Assembly: GCA_029263315.1 (NCBI GenBank)
Contig: JAJCXR010000054.1
Location: 496,001 to 560,000 of the forward strand
Length of the DNA: 64,000 bases
Direction of reading: 5' to 3'
Source: Acidobacteriota bacterium
Lineage (GTDB): Bacteria > Acidobacteriota > Thermoanaerobaculia > Multivoradales > J023
Part shown: piece by piece, positions 58,301 to 64,000 of the stretch
How the letters are laid out: each line of letters starts with the position of its first letter
How positions within the stretch are numbered: position 1 is the first letter of the stretch
Position numbers and translations under genes: made by a program
The notes under the pieces: model-generated
Databases searched by the model: none
Told to the model about the DNA's origin: nothing
What the model saw: only the letters and a program-made list of their open reading frames with translations

Positions 58301-60698
58301 TTATTTCGTCAACCCGTTGGTGCTGCGGGGCGATCTCAGCGACGATCCCGAGGTCACCCAACTACTGGCCCGAAATCGCGCCACTGTGTTGCAGGCCTTC
58401 GGGCATCGCGACGCCCCCTTCCCGTGGTTGGCGGAGCGCCTGGCACCGCCCCACGACGTCAGCCGCTCGCAAATATTCCAAACCCTCTTCGTGCTGCAGA
58501 AGGATCGTCCCGGGGAAGAAGGCGTCGCCGCATTCTCCCTCGGCAAGGGTGGCGCCCAGTTGGCCTTCGGCGAGCAGACCTTGGAATCGGTGCCACTCAG
58601 CCGACGCAGCGCGCAGTTCGATCTGACGCTGCAGGTGGCGGACAGCGGCGACGATCTGAGCGCCTGCCTGGAATACAACAGCGATCTCTTCGACGCCGCC
58701 ACCGCCGAACGCTGGCTCGAGGGCCTGCACAGGCTGGCCCAGGGGGTCGTCGCCGCACCGCATAGGCGCCTCTCCCAGCTCGCCTTGCTCGACGACGCCG
58801 AACGCCGGCAGGTTTTGAGCGCCAGTCGCACCCCGGAGCTGGACGACGGGGAAAATAGCCAGACGCTGTGCCTACATCACTTGGTATTGCGTCAAGCCCG
58901 TAAGACACCACAGCAAACCGCCATCTCGTGGTACCCCGAAGGCGAGGGGGACGAGGCCCAGCATTGGACTTACCGTCAGCTCGACAACGGTTCGCGGCGG
59001 GTGGCAGAGCAGCTGCACCGTCTGGGCATCGGACCCGAAGATCGTGTCGCCATTTGCAGCCCTCGGCGACCGGAGCTGCTGGTTGGACTGTTGGGAATTC
59101 TGCGCAGCGGGGCAGCCTATGTGCCCTTGGATCCTGCCTATCCCGGCGCCCGCCTGGAATTCATCCTCGACGACAGCCAGTCCTCCGTGCTGCTGCATCA
59201 CGGAGAGCTGCCGGACAGCCTGGAGACGGCGGACGCTTCCCTGCCGCGTCTCGATCTGGCGGACCTCCTGGGGAGCGGCCATCCGGACGAGGCGTCGTCG
59301 AGCGGCGCAGGCAACGCCAAAGAGCAGGATCACTTTCCGGCCGATCAACTGGCCTATTTGATCTACACTTCGGGCTCCACCGGTCGTCCCAAGGGCGTCG
59401 CCATCAGCCATCGCAACGCCGCCACCATGGTGCGCTGGGGCCGACGGGAATTCTCCGCCGAGCAGCTGCGCGTCGTCTTGGCCGCCACTTCGGTGTGCTT
59501 CGATCTTTCGGTTTACGAGATCTTCCTGCCCCTCAGCGTCGGCGGCCGTGTGGTGGTGGTGGAGCATGCCTTGGAGCTGCCGCGTTTGCCCGCCGAGGCG
59601 GGCATCACATTGGTCAACACCGTGCCCTCGGCGATGGCCCAGCTGGCGGGCGGCTTGCCGCCTTCGGTGCACACCGTCAACCTGGCCGGCGAGCCCTTGG
59701 TGCGCAACCTGGTGGATCGCATCCATGCCCAGGACTCGGTGCAGGCGGTCTACAATCTCTATGGTCCGTCGGAAGACACCACCTACTCGACATGGGTCCA
59801 GGTGCCCGCCGACGGCGCCGAGGAACCGACCATCGGTTGGGCGGTCGCCCAGACCAACGCCTACGTGGTGGACCTTCGTCTCAACTTGGTACCCCAGGGG
59901 GTGGCCGGCGAGCTCCTGCTCAGCGGCGACAAGCTGTCCCGTGGCTACTTGGGGCGGCCCGCCCTGACGGCCGAGAAGTATGTACCGGACCCCTTCGCCG
60001 AAGAGCCGGGAAACCGTCTCTACCGCACCGGCGACTTGGTGCGCCAGCGGGTTGACGGCGAGCTCGAGTTTCTGGGACGCCTCGACCACCAAGTCAAGAT
60101 CCGCGGCTTTCGCATCGAGCTCGGTGAGGTCGAGCAGGGCTTGGAGCAACACCCGAAGGTCCTCAAGAGTGTCGTCATGGCCAAGAGCCTGCACGACGAG
60201 CCGCTGTTGGTGGCCTACCTGGCCACCGGCTCGAGCACTTTGGAAAGCTCAGAGATTCGCAACTTCTTGGCCGCCAAGCTGCCGGCCTATATGGTGCCCC
60301 AGGTCTTTGTCCAGTTGCCTGAGCTACCCTTGACCCCCAACGGCAAGATCCATCGTAAGGCGCTACCGGAACCCCAACTGGACGGTGCCCAGGGGGATTT
60401 CGTCGCCCCCTCCACCGCCGTTGAAGAAATGCTGGTCGATATCTGGCAAGAGGTGCTCGCCGTCGAGCGCATCGGTATCCACGACAGCTTCTTCGACCTG
60501 GGCGGTCATTCCCTGATGGCGACCCGGGTGCTGAGCCAAGTGCAGGAGAACTTCGGCGTCGACCTGCCGATCCGTTCCCTGCTGGAAGCGCCCACCGTCT
60601 ACGGTTTGGCCGAGGCCATCGCCGAGCACCTGATGGCGGACGTCGACGAAGAAACCTTGGCCTCCCTGATGGCCGAGATGGACACGGATGAGCCGTGA
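55326..60698 (+). CDS. Loading protein FAAL-ACP-C-A-PCP (fatty acid activation plus first amino acid)
   Basis: 1790 aa. Residues 1-580 are a fatty-acyl-AMP ligase: LQYTSGSTSTPKG near 175 and the FAAL hallmark LPLYHDMGLIG. An ACP (LGLDSL, about 638) takes the acyl group. The C domain (about 695-1125) has HHIAGDFW, where the usual Gly after Asp is Phe, as in C domains fed by acyl carriers. The A domain (YTSGSTG near 1348) has code DLYNNALTYK, one change from the Ala-type code of NRPS-A module 2, so Ala or a similar small residue is likely. The PCP is LGGHSL near 1726. The acidic tail EETLASLMAEMDTDEP resembles a docking motif for NRPS-A. This would make the N-acyl aminoacyl starter of a lipopeptide. 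Start: ATG 55326, or the in-frame ATG 55335; the ribosome site is weak. Confidence 0.93.
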   Translation: MDSMEPPRAGSPKTLVDVLRRHVAQRGEQTVYTFLADGEDEQDSWTFAEVDLRARAIAVHLQAQGMAGQRALLLYNPGLDFIAAFLGCLYAGTIAVPAFPPASKRHWPRLRAIADDAQPQWALTASAELSKIRRVADKLAELAEVRWLATDTVDLDRADAWTPPPIEATSLAFLQYTSGSTSTPKGVMVSHGNLLHNEEVIRRGFGLDDSAIIAGWLPLYHDMGLIGNLLQPLYLGARLVFMAPVAFLQKPIRWLQAISKYRATTSGGPNFAYDLCCQRIDGEQKQDLDLSCWQVAFSGAEPVRAETLDQFATAFAPCGFQPGAFYPCYGMAETTLMTTGGDPTAPPVVQTFDAAALEANRAVPSKADDGRALVGCGHRGWQLEVVIADRDRGVALNDGEVGEIWVSGDSVALGYWQRPEASAEIFGARLAGAPDQGPYLRTGDLGFLADGELFVTGRAKDLIILRGRNHYPQDIERTAELSHDDLRPGSGAAVAVEIDGEERLVVIYEIERHPKDDPEVIAEAVRRQVSETHEVQVHEVVLIRVATVPKTSSGKIQRHACRQEYLDGSLTVVGNSRLATSHDETAAPEVLLSREALMATEAGEQAALLLAFLVDRVARLAKVPRAGIDTETPLTGLGLDSLTSVQLKNDIEERLGVMVPLEVMLDGASLQQLSCFLLNALEGAPPATLFAIADPAVEAHPLSHGQRALWYLHRLDPESAAYNISGAAKISAGQGSEMSRLDMSRLERAARHLVQRHSVLRTTYRLVNGEPVAKVGSGTDLDFQVVDFQTIEANGSSQEALRQRLTAEAERPFDLENGPVLRLVIYQRPQDSHLLLAMHHIAGDFWSLALLLRELAQLYDHFATAELALQPLEATYADFVADQARKLEGSSADKLWSYWGEQLGGELPVLDLPLDRPRPAVQSFHGALAHRTFDSVTSRGLRQLAKQQGITLYMLLLSLYQMLLQRYSGQDDILVGSPFTLRSHAALEPLVGYFVNPLVLRGDLSDDPEVTQLLARNRATVLQAFGHRDAPFPWLAERLAPPHDVSRSQIFQTLFVLQKDRPGEEGVAAFSLGKGGAQLAFGEQTLESVPLSRRSAQFDLTLQVADSGDDLSACLEYNSDLFDAATAERWLEGLHRLAQGVVAAPHRRLSQLALLDDAERRQVLSASRTPELDDGENSQTLCLHHLVLRQARKTPQQTAISWYPEGEGDEAQHWTYRQLDNGSRRVAEQLHRLGIGPEDRVAICSPRRPELLVGLLGILRSGAAYVPLDPAYPGARLEFILDDSQSSVLLHHGELPDSLETADASLPRLDLADLLGSGHPDEASSSGAGNAKEQDHFPADQLAYLIYTSGSTGRPKGVAISHRNAATMVRWGRREFSAEQLRVVLAATSVCFDLSVYEIFLPLSVGGRVVVVEHALELPRLPAEAGITLVNTVPSAMAQLAGGLPPSVHTVNLAGEPLVRNLVDRIHAQDSVQAVYNLYGPSEDTTYSTWVQVPADGAEEPTIGWAVAQTNAYVVDLRLNLVPQGVAGELLLSGDKLSRGYLGRPALTAEKYVPDPFAEEPGNRLYRTGDLVRQRVDGELEFLGRLDHQVKIRGFRIELGEVEQGLEQHPKVLKSVVMAKSLHDEPLLVAYLATGSSTLESSEIRNFLAAKLPAYMVPQVFVQLPELPLTPNGKIHRKALPEPQLDGAQGDFVAPSTAVEEMLVDIWQEVLAVERIGIHDSFFDLGGHSLMATRVLSQVQENFGVDLPIRSLLEAPTVYGLAEAIAEHLMADVDEETLASLMAEMDTDEP
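57537..57566. repeat. 2 x 15-bp in-frame duplication in the loading NRPS
   Basis: ATGTCTCGCCTGGA[T/A] occurs twice back to back (57537-57551, 57552-57566), encoding MSRLD-MSRLE in the C domain near residue 740. It has the same 15-bp period as the other repeats. Confidence 0.75.
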
Positions 60699-60813
60699 TG
60701 TCCCCGTTGCAGAGCATCAGCCGGCAGCTCTACTCGACTTCCCAACGACTGCGAATTTCTTTGCTGACCTCGGACTATGGCCGTACACCGATCATTACTT
60801 GAAGGACGACACC

Positions 60814-61683
60814 ATGCAAAAAAAGGAACTCAGAGCCCAGTGGCTGCACCTTGCCTTGTTGGCGCTCCTCGCCATGGGGCTCGCCTGGCCCGCACTCGCG
60901 GATGACACCAAGAGCGCCATGCCGCCCCAAGCACAAGCCGCTGAAGCCGCCGAAAGCAAGACCGTAGAACCGCAGGGGGATGCCTCCGCCGCCCCGACGG
61001 CGGATCAGGAAGACGACTCAACCAAACCCAAGAAGCCGACGCGCAGCGAAGTGTTCCCCAATCTCTCCAAGGCCCTACGCAGCATCGACGGTGTGGTCAA
61101 GGCCACCTACGCCACCACCCCCGGCGGCATGCGCTGCGCCTTCGGATGGTTTGAAGACAAGGAAGCCGTCAAGCGCTGGTACTACAGCGCCGTGCACCAA
61201 GGGTTGCTCGACACCTTCTTCCCCGCTCGCATCGAGCGTGAGCCCATGTTCCTGGTCCCTGACGACATCGGTCCGATGATGGCCCTGGCCTGTTTTACGC
61301 CCCCCAAGAACCCCGGGGACAGTATCCGACAGATCGCCGTCGAGCTTTATGCTCCCTTGCACGGAGGCTTCAGCGCCAATGGTCGCTTCGGCCCCGACGA
61401 ATGGAAGGACATCTTCGAGCACTACGATCAGTACGAGGACACGGAAGAATACCGCCAGCGGATGCGCGACCAAATCAATGGTCGCGACCAAGAGAACCCG
61501 GTCACTGACGTCCCCTTCGAGGCGGGCATCTGGAAAGCCAAAGAGATCTACGACAAAGAAAACCAGGAGAAAGAATCGGGCGAAGCAGCGGCGCCCGAAA
61601 CGAGCGAAGACGAGGGTGGTAAAGAAGATCAGCCTAAAGACGGCGACGCTGAAGAAGGTGACGGCGGAGGTGGCTCCCTCTGA
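60814..61683 (+). CDS. Exported hypothetical protein with charged tail
   Basis: 289 aa from the ATG at 60814, with AAGGA about 7 nt upstream. The longer frame starting at 60688 overlaps the NRPS and was rejected. The signal peptide is MQKKELRAQWLHLALLALLAMGLAWPALA. It is followed by a Pro/Ala/Thr-rich linker (to about 75), a globular region of about 150 residues (SEVFPNLSKALRSIDGV, WYYSAVHQGLL, FEHYDQYEDTEEYRQRM), and a highly acidic C-terminal tail of about 50 residues (PETSEDEGGKEDQPKDGDAEE). I do not recognise the family and see no catalytic motif. It lies 115 bp after the loading NRPS on the same strand, so it could be read from the same transcript, but there is no evidence of a biosynthetic role. 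Confidence 0.7.
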   Translation: MQKKELRAQWLHLALLALLAMGLAWPALADDTKSAMPPQAQAAEAAESKTVEPQGDASAAPTADQEDDSTKPKKPTRSEVFPNLSKALRSIDGVVKATYATTPGGMRCAFGWFEDKEAVKRWYYSAVHQGLLDTFFPARIEREPMFLVPDDIGPMMALACFTPPKNPGDSIRQIAVELYAPLHGGFSANGRFGPDEWKDIFEHYDQYEDTEEYRQRMRDQINGRDQENPVTDVPFEAGIWKAKEIYDKENQEKESGEAAAPETSEDEGGKEDQPKDGDAEEGDGGGGSL

Positions 61684-61720
61684 CCCAAGTAGTAGATGGG
61701 CCCAGGGTCGACGCCTGGCG

Positions 61721-62881
61721 TCATAGACGGCGACCCAAATGCCAGCCGGGTCGCGGCTTCCGTACCGTGTCGGAAACGGGCAGTGGCGCAGGGTCGGATC
61801 TAAAGCCACTATATTTGCTGACCATTTGCTTGACATCATATGTCGGCGCCACCGTCGACAGGGGATCGAACGCCTCGCGAACATAGACTGGCTTGAAGCC
61901 TCCAGAAAACTGCACCAGGTAGTTGATCTGGGTCGTGAACCATCCCTGTTTTGGAGGGAAGCCCGTGCGCGACACAGAGATCCGGGCGCTGACACCGCTA
62001 TGCCTGCGCATGTAAGCCTTGATGAACCCTTCTAGGATCATCATCGCCGTGTTGGCGGCGGCGGTCCCGAGGACCAGGTTGTCGGGGGTTTGCGGCACGT
62101 CTTCGAAGCCGCCCAAGGTAAAGGCAACCATGTGGAGCCACTCATATCCCACCGGTGGCAAGCCAAGGAGCTTCGCCACCTCGTTGGCGCTGTTGTTCTT
62201 CATCACCTTGTTCTGAGAATCAAACGATTTTCGGTTCAAGGTGCCGATGACATTCAACTTGCTGTGGTCGAGGCTCTGGGTCACGAAGAGCTGGTTGACC
62301 TCCGGTAGCTTGCAGGACTTGCCGACGGCGGTGATGGTGTTGGGATCTGGGGCTCCCAAGGCGATATCTCCTTGGTGGTAGAGTGCCCAGGGCCTAAAAG
62401 CGGTGGGCGACGCCACCCGTTTCCATTGGCGGTCCCACTCGTCCACAAGCTCTTCCGGAAAACTGCTATAGATTTCGATGAAACGTTCGTCGAGGACGCG
62501 TAGCCCGAGTCCGTCGCTGAGAGCCAAGAAGTCGATCTCTTCCATATCCTCGTAGCTCCCGAGGACCGCCATCACCTGATCTTCCGGAAAGCGACCATAC
62601 GGGTTGCCGCTCGACGGCTGGCGTTTGACCGCGACTTTCTCGTCGATCCTTTGTTGAATGATCTTCTCGGCCGTGGAAGCGCGCCCTAGAATGTTCCGCA
62701 CAGTCGATTCTTCAAGCCCAGCGCCGAGGGTGGAGTAACTGTCCCAGGAACCGTCGTCGACTCGCACGTACAGCTCGCCGCGGCGGGATGCATAGTGGAC
62801 GAAGCGCCAATCCGCTCTGAGCAGCCCACCGCCTGTCCAGCGGTACCTCAGGCGACTCTCCTCGATGACTTTTTCGAACAT
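61721..62881 (-). CDS. Uncharacterised protein, possible H-N-N-E (beta-beta-alpha-metal-like) nuclease
   Basis: 386 aa from the ATG at 62879-62881, with AGGAG 6-7 nt upstream; the longer start at 62953 was rejected. There is no signal peptide or membrane helix. Around residue 270 the segment YEWLHMVAFTLGG is followed by PQTPDNLVLGTAAANTAMM and then ILE. The arrangement WLH...G...PDNLVxGTxxANTxM...E is reminiscent of HNH or non-specific endonuclease folds, with His as base, Asn as scaffold and metal ligand, and a late Glu. This is my reading of a pattern, not a database match. The N-terminal 150 residues contain an unassigned alpha/beta region. It is divergent from the RecB-like nuclease with a 60-bp gap that would hold both promoters, suggesting a shared nucleic-acid role or defence function. 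Confidence 0.6.
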   Translation of the reverse strand: MFEKVIEESRLRYRWTGGGLLRADWRFVHYASRRGELYVRVDDGSWDSYSTLGAGLEESTVRNILGRASTAEKIIQQRIDEKVAVKRQPSSGNPYGRFPEDQVMAVLGSYEDMEEIDFLALSDGLGLRVLDERFIEIYSSFPEELVDEWDRQWKRVASPTAFRPWALYHQGDIALGAPDPNTITAVGKSCKLPEVNQLFVTQSLDHSKLNVIGTLNRKSFDSQNKVMKNNSANEVAKLLGLPPVGYEWLHMVAFTLGGFEDVPQTPDNLVLGTAAANTAMMILEGFIKAYMRRHSGVSARISVSRTGFPPKQGWFTTQINYLVQFSGGFKPVYVREAFDPLSTVAPTYDVKQMVSKYSGFRSDPAPLPVSDTVRKPRPGWHLGRRL

Positions 62882-62941
62882 GCAGGTCTCCTCGGAGAGC
62901 AAGCTGTCATGTTCCCGTCGGCTATCCCACACCTCCCCATG

Positions 62942-64000
62942 ATGCAAACCCACTCAGACTTGGCCCTCTTCTCCGCCTCCGATCTCTCCAACTACCTGGG
63001 TTGCCGCCATCTCACCGGTCTTGACCTCCGGGTCGCGATGGGTGAGCTGGCGCCACCGACCTGGCGTGATCCAGGGCTGGCGCAGCTACAACACCGCGGC
63101 TTGGCCCATGAGCAGGCCTATGTCGATTACTTGCTCGGCCAAGGGCTCGACCTCGTCGACCTGCGAGCGGTGGACGACGGGCAAGACACCATCGCTAGGA
63201 CCCTCGATGCCATGGCGGCGGGCGCCGAGGGCATCGTGCAAGGGATGTTGCAACAGGGCCACTGGGGCGGTCGGATCGATATCTTGCGCCGGGTGGAGCA
63301 AACCAGTGACCTAGGAGCCTGGTCCTACGAGGTGATCGATACCAAGCTGGCCCAGCAGACGCGGGCCGGTACCCTGCTGCAACTCTGCCTCTACAGCCAG
63401 CTCCTCGGGTTTCACCTCGGGACTCCACCGCAGCACATGCATGTGGTCAAGCCCGGCCCCGGCTTCCCCCAAGAGACCTTCCGCTGGCATGACTTCGCCG
63501 CCTACTTCCGCCGCTTGCAGCAGGAATTCGAGCACCGCGTCGAGGCCGGTCCAGGGGAGTCGTCCTATCCCCTGCCGGTGCCCCAATGCGATCTTTGCCG
63601 CTGGTGGAAGCGCTGCGACCGGCAGCGTCATGACGACGACCACTTGAGCCTGGTGGCGGGCCTGCGCAATCTGCACCTCGCCGAGTTGGAAACCCAAGGG
63701 ATCGGCCGACTTGCCGACTTCGCCAGCCGCCCCCTACCCTTCGAGATCAAACCTCGCCAAGGTAGCCCCGAGACCTACCAACGGCTACATCAGCAAGCCC
63801 GAACCCAGTGGCGCGGTCGACAGCTCGGGGAACCGTTCTTCGAGTTGCGCCCCGCCGAGCCGGGTCGGGGTTTGGCCCGCTTACCCGTCCCTTCCCCCGG
63901 CGATGTCTTCTTCGATTTCGAAGCTGATCCGTTCGTTCCAAATGGGGGCCTCGAATATCTCTTCGGCTATGCCATGGTGGACGAAGAGGGCGGCTATGTT
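62942..64000 (+). CDS. TM0106-family RecB-like putative nuclease/helicase, N-terminal part (truncated by window edge)
   Basis: 353 codons are visible, running off the right edge. It opens with FSASDLSNYLGCRHLTGLDL, the characteristic start of the TM0106/TIGR03491 family. The PD-(D/E)XK core is seen as GGRIDIL (about residue 106-112) and YEVIDTKLAQQ with LLQLCLYSQLL (about 125-150), the RecB-type Asp/Lys pair with the Q-x-x-x-Y helix. An Fe-S-type Cys group CDLCRWWKRC lies near residue 220. DVFFDFEADP near the visible end is the start of an RNase-H/DEDD-like segment. The full family protein usually carries a helicase after this region, and that part is outside the window. It is predicted to act on DNA in the cytoplasm; its role (repair or defence) is unknown. 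The ATG at 62942 is the first in-frame start. Confidence 0.85.
   Translation, partial: MQTHSDLALFSASDLSNYLGCRHLTGLDLRVAMGELAPPTWRDPGLAQLQHRGLAHEQAYVDYLLGQGLDLVDLRAVDDGQDTIARTLDAMAAGAEGIVQGMLQQGHWGGRIDILRRVEQTSDLGAWSYEVIDTKLAQQTRAGTLLQLCLYSQLLGFHLGTPPQHMHVVKPGPGFPQETFRWHDFAAYFRRLQQEFEHRVEAGPGESSYPLPVPQCDLCRWWKRCDRQRHDDDHLSLVAGLRNLHLAELETQGIGRLADFASRPLPFEIKPRQGSPETYQRLHQQARTQWRGRQLGEPFFELRPAEPGRGLARLPVPSPGDVFFDFEADPFVPNGGLEYLFGYAMVDEEGGYV

Overview
The window is high-GC bacterial DNA. Three gene families point to Acidobacteriota or a close relative: a two-part MacB/FtsX 'orphan' permease of the acidobacterial ADOP type, a TIGR02999-type ECF sigma factor, and a Ser/Thr kinase with a long TPR tail. 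This is an inference from gene families, as no rRNA or other phylogenetic marker is present. I saw no tRNA, rRNA, CRISPR array, transposase or phage gene.

Layout. 1-6.1 kb: the end of an unrecognised gene, an ECF sigma factor, a small exported protein overlapping an exported matrixin-type protease with ChW repeats, a long hairpin, and the TPR kinase. The kinase stop codon lies inside a 12-copy, 14-bp tandem repeat. 6.1-11.7 kb: an exported FTP/M36-like metalloprotease, a small DUF1304 membrane protein and an exported BNR-like protein. 12.2-15.0 kb: a methionyl-tRNA-synthetase-like protein overlapping a fosmidomycin-resistance-type MFS exporter.

15.0-60.7 kb is a large NRPS/PKS cluster. On the minus strand, in transcription order: NRPS-A (four modules), a PKS module, NRPS-B (four modules, one E domain, terminal TE) and the ADOP permease 6 nt behind it. 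Divergent from these, behind an FG-GAP/UnbV gene, is a loading protein FAAL-ACP-C-A-PCP. Read as one line: fatty acid -> Ala-like -> Thr -> Ala -> Val-like -> alpha-aminoadipate/Glu-like (a LYS2-type A domain) -> malonate-derived C2 unit -> Ser -> X -> D-Thr -> X' -> release by TE. This predicts an acylated nonapeptide-polyketide, possibly cyclic. X and X' are activated by two related A domains whose binding-pocket codes I do not recognise. No phosphopantetheinyl transferase or MbtH protein is in the window.

60.8-64 kb: an exported hypothetical protein, a protein with a possible H-N-N-E nuclease signature, and the start of a TM0106-family RecB-like nuclease running off the right edge.

The most unusual features are the LYS2-type side-chain-activating A domain placed before a PKS module, the paired paralogous A domains of unknown specificity, the PKS with DH after KR, a terminator-like hairpin inside the biosynthetic operon, the neighbouring MetRS paralog plus exporter (possible self-protection), and repeated 14/15-bp tandem expansions across the window.
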